Below are positions 51,860-61,609 of a DNA stretch of 64,000 nt, piece after piece. The stretch's first letter is position 1; each line of letters begins with the position of its first letter. The position numbers were made by a program, and so were the translations under genes. A model generated the notes under the pieces. The model did not search any database, was not told where the DNA came from, and saw nothing but the letters and a program-made list of their open reading frames with translations. This DNA is from [Empedobacter] haloabium (lineage in GTDB: Bacteria > Pseudomonadota > Gammaproteobacteria > Burkholderiales > Burkholderiaceae_D). The stretch covers positions 3,410,001 through 3,474,000 of the forward strand of contig CP136508.1 of NCBI GenBank assembly GCA_008011715.2. Direction: 5' to 3'.

Positions 51860-52756
51860 TCAGCGGTTTGCCGCGGGTGCCAGGTAGGCAGCCAGCTCGT
51901 CCGGCGTCCCGTTCGGAAAAGCCGTCTTCAGATGCGCGAGGAACGCCGACACGCGCGGGCTCAGCAGCCGGCGTGACGGATACAACGCCCAGATGGCGAT
52001 CTCCGGCGCGTCGAGGTCGCCCCACTGGGCCAGCCGGCCAGCCGTCACATCATGGCTGACCAGCGACGCGGGCAGGCACGCGGCGCCGACGCCAGCCAGC
52101 GCCGCGTCGCGCACCATCACGAGCGACGACAGGCGCAGCCTGGGCTCGATGGCGATGCTGGCGCCGCCCGTCAGCCGCCAGGAGACTGGCCCTTCGACAG
52201 CCGCGCGCACGACGGCGGCAGCGGGCTCGCCCGCCCCTGGTCGCGCAACGGCAGGGTGGGCCACGACGACAAGCCGGTCACGCAGGAATATGCGCCCGAC
52301 CAGCGTTGCGTCCGGGTCAGGATTGACGCGGATGGCCAGGTCGTAGCCCTCCTCGACCATGTCCACGGCCCGGTCCTCGGTGGTGATTTCCAGCCGCACC
52401 TCGGGGTAGGCCAGCGCGAAACTGGCGGCCAGCTTGCCCAGCGCCATCTGCGCGAACAGCAGCGGCGCGCTGATGCGCAACCGGCCGCTGACCGTGCTTG
52501 CGCCGGACGTCAGCGCTGCCACCGTCTCGTCGATCTCCAGCAGCAGCGGCGCCATGCGCGCATGAAACGCCTGCCCTTCCTGCGTCAGCTTCAGCGAACG
52601 CGCCCCGCGCTCCAGCAGCCGCACGCCCAGGCTGGCCTCCAGTTCCAGCACGCGGCGCGACAGCGTGGCCTTCGGGCGACCGCTGGCGCGCGCGGCACGG
52701 CCGAAGCCGCCGTGACGGGCGACGAGGTTGAAGTCGGCAAGCGCGAGCAGGTCCAT
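51860..52756 (-). CDS. LysR-family transcriptional regulator
   Basis: 298 residues: winged helix at the N-terminus (FNLVARHGGFGRAARASGRP, KATLSRRVLELEASLGVRLL) and a periplasmic-binding-type effector domain (GRLRISAPLLFAQMALGKLA). Belongs to the CrgA/AaeR-type subgroup by its RRVLELEASLGVRLLERGAR pattern. Divergent from the NAD(P)-binding gene at 52870 and likely controls it. ATG 52756 starts MDLLALADF as in the family; the upstream extension is discarded. Confidence 0.9.
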   Translation of the reverse strand: MDLLALADFNLVARHGGFGRAARASGRPKATLSRRVLELEASLGVRLLERGARSLKLTQEGQAFHARMAPLLLEIDETVAALTSGASTVSGRLRISAPLLFAQMALGKLAASFALAYPEVRLEITTEDRAVDMVEEGYDLAIRVNPDPDATLVGRIFLRDRLVVVAHPAVARPGAGEPAAAVVRAAVEGPVSWRLTGGASIAIEPRLRLSSLVMVRDAALAGVGAACLPASLVSHDVTAGRLAQWGDLDAPEIAIWALYPSRRLLSPRVSAFLAHLKTAFPNGTPDELAAYLAPAANR

Positions 52757-52869
52757 GTGTATCACCAGCGAGACGGAGTGTCCAATTCTACCGTCTATCG
52801 GTGCGATCGTGGGACGCCTACCATGCAAAGCGTCAACCGACACTTTTCAATCGACCAGGAGCAACCATC

Positions 52870-53736
52870 ATGACCATTCTCGTTACCGGTGCCACGGGCA
52901 ACGTCGGCCGCAACGTCGTCGCACAACTCGTCCAGCGCGGCGCCACCGTCCGCGCCCTCGTCCGCAATCCCGCCAGCGCCAACCTGCCGGCCGGCGTGGA
53001 AGTCGTCCAGGGCGACATGCTCGACGTTGATTCGCTGCGCCGCGCCTTCGAAGGCGTCTCGACGCTGTTCCTGCTCAATGCGGTCGTGCCCGACGAAGTC
53101 ACGCAGGCGCTGATCACGCTGAACGTGGCGCGGCAGGCGGGCGTCCAACGCGTCGTCTACCTGTCCGTGCTCCACAGCGACCGCTACGTCAACGTGCCCC
53201 ACTTCGCCGGCAAGTTCGCGGTCGAACGGATGATCGAGCAGATGGGCTTCTCGGCCACGATCCTGCGCCCGGCCTACTTCATGGACAACGACTTGACGGT
53301 CAAGGACGCGATCACTTCCTATGGCGTATATCCGATGCCGATCGGCGCCCAGGGCCTGGCCATGATCGATGCGCGCGATATCGGCGAGATCGCGGCGATC
53401 GAGCTGATTCGGCGCGACGGCGCCGGCAGCGACTTGCCGCTGTCGCGTATCGATCTGGTCGGTCCGGAGACGCTGACCGGTGACGATGTTGCCGCCATCT
53501 GGGCGGAGACGCTGCGGCGGCCGATCGCCTACGGTGGCGACGATACCGCGGCTTTCGAGCAAAACCTGCGGCAGTTCATGCCGGGGTGGATGGCGTACGA
53601 CATGCGGCTGATGAGCGAGCGCTTCATTAGCGATGGGATGGTTGCCGGGCCGGAGGATGCCGCGCGCCTGATTGCGCTGCTGGGACGACCGCTGCGCACC
53701 TACCGCCAGTTCGTCGCCCAAGCCGTTGCCGCCTGA
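52870..53736 (+). CDS. NAD(P)H-binding (NmrA-like) oxidoreductase
   Basis: 288 residues, atypical short-chain family: Rossmann ILVTGATGNVGRNVVAQLVQRG, VRNPASANLPAGVEVVQGDM and a C-terminal FEQNLRQFMPGWMAYDM. The NmrA/QOR2-like proteins bind NAD(P) and act as redox sensors or quinone reductases. AGGAGCAACC before the ATG. Probably in an operon with the next gene (25 bases apart); a decayed copy of both lies at 55010. Confidence 0.85.
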   Translation: MTILVTGATGNVGRNVVAQLVQRGATVRALVRNPASANLPAGVEVVQGDMLDVDSLRRAFEGVSTLFLLNAVVPDEVTQALITLNVARQAGVQRVVYLSVLHSDRYVNVPHFAGKFAVERMIEQMGFSATILRPAYFMDNDLTVKDAITSYGVYPMPIGAQGLAMIDARDIGEIAAIELIRRDGAGSDLPLSRIDLVGPETLTGDDVAAIWAETLRRPIAYGGDDTAAFEQNLRQFMPGWMAYDMRLMSERFISDGMVAGPEDAARLIALLGRPLRTYRQFVAQAVAA

Positions 53737-53761
53737 CCCAATCCGCTTTTGGAGACCCATC

Positions 53762-54235
53762 ATGATCTATTCGACAGCGACCGTTCCGGTCAATCCTGCC
53801 GGTGAAGTTCCGTTGACGCGCGCCCAGGCTTGGCAAGGCCTGGTACTGAAGGCACGCGACGCACGGCTGTTCCTGCCACCCGGCTTGTGCACCCGCTGCG
53901 ACGTCGTGGAGGAAAGCGCGACGCATATAGTGCGCGAAGCCACTATCGGCGGGAACGAGATCCGCGAGATCATCAGCTTCGATCCGCTGGAGAAAGTGTC
54001 GTTCTTCCAGGCCGGCGGGCCGCGTGAAGGTGTCATCGTCAATGAGCTTTTCGAGGATGCCGAGGGTGCGCTGCAGCTCAGGTTTTATTGCTACACCGGC
54101 TTGCGCGGCAAGGAGCCGGGCGGACCCGAGGAGCTGGCGGAGCAGGCCTGGATGGACAGCGACCAGGGTTACCGCGCGGCGTTGCTGTCGACGTTGGCAC
54201 GCACACGCGAGCTGCTGTTCATTGGGAGGTTGTGA
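53762..54235 (+). CDS. DUF1857/SRPBCC-type protein
   Basis: 157 residues starting MIYSTATVPVNPAGEVPLTR with a START-like hydrophobic-cup pattern (AWQGLVLKARDARLFLPPGL, VNELFEDAEGALQLRFYCYT). Similar proteins (AtaL-like) bind small hydrophobic ligands or assist polyketide steps. GGAG lies ten bases before ATG 53762. Function unknown, co-expressed with the NAD(P)-binding gene. Confidence 0.75.
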   Translation: MIYSTATVPVNPAGEVPLTRAQAWQGLVLKARDARLFLPPGLCTRCDVVEESATHIVREATIGGNEIREIISFDPLEKVSFFQAGGPREGVIVNELFEDAEGALQLRFYCYTGLRGKEPGGPEELAEQAWMDSDQGYRAALLSTLARTRELLFIGRL

Positions 54236-54323
54236 TCCCTCTAGCAGAGGCATGGCCGGCTCGCCTGGCGCGACGCACAGAACGCTCGGCGCTGTGGTGG
54301 AGTACGCGAGCCGAACGACAGCG

Positions 54324-54887
54324 CTATTTCATATAGGCGGGCAGCGTGCTGCCGCTCTTGATAGCGTAATCCGCAATCCTGTCCGACACGCTGGCTGGCA
54401 AGACGAAGCCCGCCAGCGCCCGCACCGCCCCGCCGATCTGGTAGTCGGCACCCTTGGACAAGGATTTGTAGTCGGCCAACCCGTCCACCACGCCCTTCTG
54501 GCCCCACGCGACGATATAGGGGTTCGACGGCAGCACCGGATGGCCGCCCTGCGCCTGGCCGGCCTGGAGGCGTCCCAGCAGTTGATCGATCGCCTTTTTG
54601 AGGCCGTACAGCGTCGGCGCGGCGTGACAGGTCGGGTCGCCCGTTTGCCCGGCGAGGAAGCGTATGTACATATAGTGTTCGGCAGCCGCCGCATCGTAAT
54701 CGTTGTCGTAGCGGTGGGCGGAATCGCCGCGTATCGTTGTTTTCAACAACTGCCAGGCGACACGATTGACCTTCACCGTAGGCGGTGTAGTGTCGCCGTC
54801 CTGCCAGAGTAAATATTTTGCGCTGGCCTGCGACCAGCGGATGAATTCCTGGACACGCGATTCGTCCAGCTTCGTGAAGTTTCCCAT
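54324..54887 (-). CDS. Unidentified 187-residue protein
   Basis: Starts MGNFTKLDESRVQEFIRWSQ and ends IKSGSTLPAYMK; helical in the first half (AAAEHYMYIRFLAGQTGDP, LYGLKKAIDQLLGRLQAGQ), no signal peptide or membrane segment. GAGAGGC precedes the ATG. No family recognised. A stand-alone gene between an oxidoreductase operon and its decayed copy. Confidence 0.6.
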   Translation of the reverse strand: MGNFTKLDESRVQEFIRWSQASAKYLLWQDGDTTPPTVKVNRVAWQLLKTTIRGDSAHRYDNDYDAAAAEHYMYIRFLAGQTGDPTCHAAPTLYGLKKAIDQLLGRLQAGQAQGGHPVLPSNPYIVAWGQKGVVDGLADYKSLSKGADYQIGGAVRALAGFVLPASVSDRIADYAIKSGSTLPAYMK

Positions 54888-55009
54888 ACGGCCTCTCTTG
54901 ATGAACTGCCGCGACGGGAATCCGCGGCGGCTTATCGGTCCAGTTTACGCTAGCGGAGATCCGAATCTGGTCACGAATTGTCTGCCATGTGTATGCGGTG
55001 GCCAATTTG

Positions 55010-55373
55010 TTGGATCGCTGGGCAGCGCATTCGCCCGGCGTCTCGATGCTGTTCCTGCTCAATGCCGTGGTGCGCGATGAGGTGACGCTGGCGCTGAGAG
55101 CGGCTAATGTGGCGCGGCCAGCGCCGCGCCAGGGCACGCGACCAAGGTCAGGCCATGCTGACTTCAAGCGTATTGTCTGCCTGTCGATGACTGCCTCGGA
55201 ACGCCATCCTGAGCGAACAGTTCGCGGATGCCGATAGTGCGCGGCAGTTCCGCTTCTACTGCTATTCGACGTTGCCAGCTAAGGTCCTGAGTGGCCCTGG
55301 GAAGCAGGTATGGGGCGGCACCGACGTGTGTCGCACGGCGCTGTTATCGACCTTGCTTCGGGGCAGAGATTGA
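55010..55373 (+). pseudogene. Decayed copy of the NmrA-like/DUF1857 gene pair
   Basis: VSMLFLLNAVVRDEVTLALR and AANVAR match the intact gene at 52870 (VSTLFLLNAVVPDEVTQALI, NVAR); further on, EQFADADSARQFRFYCYSTL and RTALLSTLLRGRD match the gene at 53762 (ELFEDAEGALQLRFYCYTGL, RAALLSTLARTREL). The two segments lie in one short stretch with the parts between missing and frames disrupted, so a duplicated pair has been collapsed by deletion. Confidence 0.75.
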
Positions 55374-55415
55374 TTCGATAAGTCAGGGGCCTTACGCAGG
55401 TCCCAACCGGCATAC

Positions 55416-56783
55416 TCATTCTTGCGGTGAAAACAAATTTAACTGGGAACAGAAGTACCCCCTCAGGTCCGCACGCCCCGCACTAAACCGCCAAATATCA
55501 CTACCAAAACTATGCACGACGTGCTGTGGTGACAGTGCAGCGATTTCAGCATCTGAAGCAATGCAGAACAGAACCGAATTCATAAGCCGCGTTAACGAAC
55601 CTGCATCGGGCTCGGCCTGCGAGCAGAATTTTGGCCAGCGATTTTGTAACTCATCCGCCAGCGGACCGTACGATAATGTTCCATCAGCCACCTTCTGATA
55701 TAGCTCATTATCAACAACCTTCAGAACACTCAGAAAACAAATAAAACCAGGGAGCCTATAAGAATGTTTATTATGACAGAGGTATATGAGTGTTATATTC
55801 GTGAATACGCGCTCCAACTGACGTAGTGATAGATCAAACACTCTAGCGAAAACGGTAGTAGCAGTGAGAATTAGATCTTTGTCGTCCCAGGTTTCTAGTT
55901 CGTGCAGTTCGTAAAGCCGCTCTGCATAAATTTTAAGGTCACATGAACGCATTGAACCACCGCACTTCTTTGGCAGTATCGACTCTACAGTGATGAACTT
56001 CTGCAAATAGGTTCTTGAATCCAAATTCGAGCCATACACCGATTTCATTGCGTCTTCTAGCTGAATCTTGTTCATGACCAAGACAAATACCACGTTCGGT
56101 ACAGAAAAAAGATGCTTTACGCGTTCCAGAAGATCAATCGCAAAAGTAGGCTTGCATCTATCGAGCTCATCGATGATAACTACCAAGCGACCGCCTTCAT
56201 TGCCTTTCAACTTCGCAGGAAGCACCGACAACGATTTTTTAAAGTCATCGGCAAGCTCGGCGTCCTGCCGTGCAGACCCCAGCTTATCTGCAATTAATCT
56301 TTCTGTCGTATCCGCAATAGGATCTACAATATCATCTTTTATCTCATCAAGCGTATCGAGCTCCGATCGTCCGATAGCTCCGAGTGTTAGGGATTTGACC
56401 GCAACTTTGCCTGACCAAGATAGCAACTTGACGAAAACTTGTGTTGCTCGGGCCCTGAACTCCGTCTCACCAGCCCCATCCGAATGCGCCTTCGCATACG
56501 AAGTTATATTACTCGCCAACACGAGAAACGCATCGTCCACGTAGTCATTCTGGAACGCATCAATGTATATACTAGGCAAACCCTCTTGAGCTAGCGCGTC
56601 CTGCCACATTTTGACAAAGGTAGTCTTCCCCTCCCCCCATCGCGCATCAATCGATATCACCAAAGCTTCGCTACTATTACGAATTATACTTAGCAGAGAA
56701 CGCCCAAACGACTCCCTCCCGAAGAGATCATTTTTGAAACCATCGCCCTTCTCGACCACCGCCTGCTTTGCAACAATTCGCAT
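55416..56783 (-). CDS. KAP-family P-loop NTPase
   Basis: 455 residues, distinctly AT-richer than the flanks. KAP signatures: Walker A in SIDARWGEGKTTFVKMWQDA, Walker B in LVVIIDELDRCKPTFAIDLL, then HLFSVPNVVFVLVMNKIQLE. Unlike many KAP NTPases no pair of membrane segments splits the two Walker motifs; the insert (GKVAVKSLTLGAIGRSELDT) is only weakly hydrophobic. Members act in phage exclusion and other membrane- or DNA-linked defence. Alone between a decayed gene pair and guaA, a typical place for acquired cargo. Role inferred only from family. Confidence 0.85.
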   Translation of the reverse strand: MRIVAKQAVVEKGDGFKNDLFGRESFGRSLLSIIRNSSEALVISIDARWGEGKTTFVKMWQDALAQEGLPSIYIDAFQNDYVDDAFLVLASNITSYAKAHSDGAGETEFRARATQVFVKLLSWSGKVAVKSLTLGAIGRSELDTLDEIKDDIVDPIADTTERLIADKLGSARQDAELADDFKKSLSVLPAKLKGNEGGRLVVIIDELDRCKPTFAIDLLERVKHLFSVPNVVFVLVMNKIQLEDAMKSVYGSNLDSRTYLQKFITVESILPKKCGGSMRSCDLKIYAERLYELHELETWDDKDLILTATTVFARVFDLSLRQLERVFTNITLIYLCHNKHSYRLPGFICFLSVLKVVDNELYQKVADGTLSYGPLADELQNRWPKFCSQAEPDAGSLTRLMNSVLFCIASDAEIAALSPQHVVHSFGSDIWRFSAGRADLRGYFCSQLNLFSPQE

Positions 56784-56901
56784 AAGATCCTCAACGTTTC
56801 TGGTTTCAAGGATACATCAGCTTTTCGCTACCCGAATATTCCGCGATCATATCGCCCACTAAAGCACATTTTATCTACCAGCAGCACAGATGCTACAACA
56901 C

Positions 56902-56929
56902 AAAAAAAGGGGCCCTGAACTATAGGGCC
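56902..56929 (-). terminator. Intrinsic terminator of guaA
   Basis: On the minus strand GGCCCT / AGGGCC with a 7-base loop is followed by CC and a T7 tract (the A7 at 56902-56908), a standard Rho-independent terminator, 42 bases past the guaA stop. Confidence 0.8.
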
Positions 56930-56970
56930 ACCTGGAAATTTATACTACGATTTGAACTAAAAAGTAGTTG

Positions 56971-58581
56971 TCACTCCCACTCAATCGTCGCCGGCGGCTT
57001 CCCAGAAATATCATAAACAACGCGATTCAACCCACGAACCTCGTTGATAATCCGGTTCGACACCTTACCGAGCAACTCATGCGGCAAATGCGCCCAATGC
57101 GCCGTCATGAAGTCCTGCGTCTGCACAGCGCGCAGCGCAACGACGTAGTCGTAGGTCCGGCCATCGCCCATCACCCCAACGGACTTCACCGGCAGGAACA
57201 CGGCAAACGCCTGCGACGTCGCCTCGTACCAGTTGCGCGGCGCGGCATCCTGGTCGAAGCCAGGCACGATAGCGGCTTCGTACGGCGTATTGCGCAGCTC
57301 CTCGATGAAGATCGCATCGGCGCGGCGCAGCAGGTCGGCGTATTCCTTCTTCACTTCGCCCAGGATGCGTACGCCCAGGCCCGGGCCCGGGAACGGGTGG
57401 CGGTAGACCATCTCGTACGGCAGGCCCAGCGCGACGCCCAGCTTGCGCACTTCGTCCTTGAACAGCTCGCGCAGCGGCTCCAGCAGCTGCAGCTTCATGT
57501 GCTCCGGCAGGCCGCCCACGTTGTGGTGGCTCTTGATCGTCTGGCCCTTCTTGCCCTTGCCGGCCGATTCGATCACGTCCGGGTAGATCGTGCCCTGCGC
57601 CAGCCATTTGGCGTTGGTCAGCTTGCTAGACTCGGCATTGAACACCTCGACGAACTCGGCGCCGATGATCTTGCGCTTCTGCTCCGGGTCCGACACGCCC
57701 GCCAGCTTGCCCATGAACTGGTCGGTCGCGTCCACGCGGATGACCTTCACGCCCAGGTTCTTGGCGAACATGTCCATCACCATCTCGCCCTCGTTCAGGC
57801 GCAGCAGGCCATGATCGACGAAGACGCAGGTCAGCTGGTCGCCGATGGCGCGGTGGATCAGCGCCGCCGCCACCGACGAATCGACGCCGCCGGACAGGCC
57901 CAGGATCACTTCGTCCGTACCCACTTGCGCGCGGATCTTCTCGACCGCTTCGCTGATGTAGTCCGGCATGTTCCAGTCGGACTTGCAGCCGCAGATCTCG
58001 TGCACGAAGCGGCCCAGCATGGCCTTGCCCTGCACCGTGTGCGTCACTTCGGGGTGCCACTGCACGGCGTAGAACTTGCGCTCTTCGTCGGCCATGCCGG
58101 CGATCGGGCAGCTTTCCGTCGACGCCATCAGCTTGAAGCCCGGCGGCATGTCCAGCACCTTGTCGCCGTGGCTCATCCATACTTTCAGCATGCCATGGCC
58201 TTCGTGCGTGACGAAGTCGTTGATGCCGTTCAGCAGCGCCGTATGGCCGCGCGCGCGGACTTCGGCGTAGCCGAATTCGCGCACCTTGCCGTTCTCGACC
58301 TTGCCACCCAGCTGGGCCGCCATCGTCTGCATGCCGTAGCAGATGCCCAGCACGGGCACGCCCAGCTCGAACACGGCCTGCGGCGCGCGTGGCGAGTCGC
58401 CTTCCAGGGTGGAATTGTGGCTGCCGGACAGGATCACGCCGGCGGCGCCGTAGTTGCGGATGAACTCGTCGGAGACGTCGTACGGATAGACTTCCGAGAA
58501 CACGCCGGCATCGCGCACGCGGCGCGCGATCAGCTGGGTTACCTGGGAACCGAAATCGAGGATGAGGATTTTAGAGTGCAT
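56971..58581 (-). CDS. guaA: GMP synthase (glutamine-hydrolysing)
   Basis: 536 residues. Class I glutamine amidotransferase domain with the catalytic cysteine in [18 protein letters not shown] and the His/Glu pair in [13 protein letters not shown]-pyrophosphatase domain with the PP-loop [17 protein letters not shown]-terminal dimerisation domain ending in PPATIEWE. It converts XMP, glutamine and ATP to GMP. Downstream of guaB with a hairpin between them. Confidence 0.97.
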   Translation of the reverse strand: MHSKILILDFGSQVTQLIARRVRDAGVFSEVYPYDVSDEFIRNYGAAGVILSGSHNSTLEGDSPRAPQAVFELGVPVLGICYGMQTMAAQLGGKVENGKVREFGYAEVRARGHTALLNGINDFVTHEGHGMLKVWMSHGDKVLDMPPGFKLMASTESCPIAGMADEERKFYAVQWHPEVTHTVQGKAMLGRFVHEICGCKSDWNMPDYISEAVEKIRAQVGTDEVILGLSGGVDSSVAAALIHRAIGDQLTCVFVDHGLLRLNEGEMVMDMFAKNLGVKVIRVDATDQFMGKLAGVSDPEQKRKIIGAEFVEVFNAESSKLTNAKWLAQGTIYPDVIESAGKGKKGQTIKSHHNVGGLPEHMKLQLLEPLRELFKDEVRKLGVALGLPYEMVYRHPFPGPGLGVRILGEVKKEYADLLRRADAIFIEELRNTPYEAAIVPGFDQDAAPRNWYEATSQAFAVFLPVKSVGVMGDGRTYDYVVALRAVQTQDFMTAHWAHLPHELLGKVSNRIINEVRGLNRVVYDISGKPPATIEWE

Positions 58582-58619
58582 TGATGTGTATATGCTGAGG
58601 AAACCGGGAACAAATAGAA

Positions 58620-58643
58620 CAACGCCGGCGCGAGCCGGCGTTG
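58620..58643 (-). terminator. Hairpin between guaB and guaA
   Basis: Perfect 10-bp stem CAACGCCGGC / GCCGGCGTTG with a 4-base loop, 10 bases before the guaB-side stop. Placed to attenuate read-through from guaB into guaA; the T-tract is poor. Confidence 0.6.
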
Positions 58644-58652
58644 CGAAGGGCG

Positions 58653-60143
<1,491 letters not shown>

Positions 60144-60270
60144 TTATACAGAAGTTCACGCGTGCCGTCCTTGCAAGGCGGCAAAATTGGCGACATTTTT
60201 TGCGTGTTCGATTGACTTTGGCGTGCTTTCAGGGTGAAATCGTCTGATGATTCTGCATGGAAACACTGTC

Positions 60271-60774
60271 ATGATGCCTCTTGCCCGTGCGGCGCTGGCC
60301 GCTGCGCTGCTCGTCAGCACCACTCTCGCGCACGCCCAGTGGGCCTGGAGGGATGCGCAAGGCCGGCCCGTCTATTCGGACCAGCCGCCGCCGCCCTCCG
60401 TGCCTGCCGCGCGTATCTTCAAGGCGCCGCGCGGGCAGATGCCGGATTTGCGCGAGCAGTTGCGGCAGCCGGAGGCGCCGGCCAAGGCTGCGCCTGCTGT
60501 TAAGGCAGCTCCGACGCTGGCCGAGCGCAACGCCGCCTATGAACAGCGGCGCGCCGCCGCAGCCGAGCAGGCCGGGCGTGCGGCGGACGAGGCCAAGTCG
60601 CGAGCGCAGCGGGCCGCCAGTTGCGAAAACGCGCGGCAGAACCAGCGGGCGCTGGAGGGTGGCGGCCGGATCGTGCGCTATAACGACAAGGGGGAGCGGG
60701 AGGTGCTGGGCGACGCGCAGCGGGCGGACGAGGCGCGCCGCAATGCCCTGGCGGTGGCAGAACATTGCAAGTAA
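60271..60774 (+). CDS. DUF4124 domain periplasmic protein
   Basis: 167 residues. A signal peptide (MMPLARAALAAALLVSTTLAHA, shown as two parts: MMPLARAALAAALLV, STTLAHA) is followed by the DUF4124 core WAWRDAQGRPVYSDQPPPPS and an alanine/arginine-rich coiled tail (AYEQRRAAAAEQAGRAADEA). The family is common and periplasmic, function unknown. ATG 60271 is chosen for its GGAAA upstream; ATG 60247 would precede the signal by eight residues. Confidence 0.8.
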   Translation: MMPLARAALAAALLVSTTLAHAQWAWRDAQGRPVYSDQPPPPSVPAARIFKAPRGQMPDLREQLRQPEAPAKAAPAVKAAPTLAERNAAYEQRRAAAAEQAGRAADEAKSRAQRAASCENARQNQRALEGGGRIVRYNDKGEREVLGDAQRADEARRNALAVAEHCK

Positions 60775-60886
60775 CACCATTGTCCGTTGTACTGGAGGAG
60801 TTCCCGGTACCAGGACCCACTGCTGACTCTTCGTGTCCTCGCGGGAGCCCAGTGTGCGCACAGCAGTTGGGTTAGCGACTCGTACT

Positions 60887-61486
60887 CTAGAATTTAGACC
60901 ATGTCCTGGCGCCAAGTCCATCGACCCGATATACGCGGAAAGCCCATCTCGTACTAGCATCCCTGTAGCCGAAGACGATTGCGTAACCGTTGATATCGTA
61001 ATTAAGGGCGGTTCCTGGCCCTGCACTGACAGACATCTTCCTGCGACCGCTCCTGGCTAACCGCGAATCACCTTCAGCACTGTCGCGCTGCCCTGAATTG
61101 GTTGGCCCTGCAACCGCGTTTCCTGCACCATAAGCGACGTGGCTTACACCTATGTCATCCACGACAAAGCGACAGCCAGTGAATTCGGAAGTAAGAAAAT
61201 AGTCGCAACCCGTTTTGTTTATACTCTCCCACGTGGCCTCGGTGATTTGCCCCTTCCCTGGAGCTCCCGACCATGGAAGCCAATAGACCGTCTGCTGGTG
61301 GCGCGCGCCACCACCCGTGGCTTCCTTTTTCGAGTAAATATCGACATTGTTTCCATTGGTGATCGCGATAAACTCTTGCGCGCCGCGATGAGCACTCTTC
61401 ATGTTTTGCGGGTTGCTAAGCTCTCCCATGAGGTGGATATTCATTGTCGTATTGCCGTGAAGGCTTTTCAGATCACTCCAGAACAT
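60887..61486 (-). CDS. Possible T6SS toxin with Cys-His deamidase-like motif
   Basis: 199 residues downstream of tssM on the same strand. The segment LTSEFTGCRFVV (Cys105) followed after 11 residues by SHVAYG (His116) recalls the T/LSGC cysteine and following histidine of CNF/BLF1/CheD-type glutamine deamidases. The C-terminal part STRWAFRVYRVDG follows NGYAIVFGYRD. No signal peptide. GGAGAG precedes the ATG. Function is a hypothesis; other Cys-His hydrolase folds fit as well. No obvious immunity gene follows before the DUF4124 gene. Confidence 0.55.
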   Translation of the reverse strand: MFWSDLKSLHGNTTMNIHLMGELSNPQNMKSAHRGAQEFIAITNGNNVDIYSKKEATGGGARHQQTVYWLPWSGAPGKGQITEATWESINKTGCDYFLTSEFTGCRFVVDDIGVSHVAYGAGNAVAGPTNSGQRDSAEGDSRLARSGRRKMSVSAGPGTALNYDINGYAIVFGYRDASTRWAFRVYRVDGLGARTWSKF

Positions 61487-61609
61487 GTTATCTCTCCTGT
61501 TTTCGAACGCAAAAAAGGACCTTCACCAAGATCCAGATACGAATATTCTTTCGCATGACTCGTGCGCAGGACAGCCAATCGGAGCCGGCACGTGTCGCGC
61601 CATACATGG

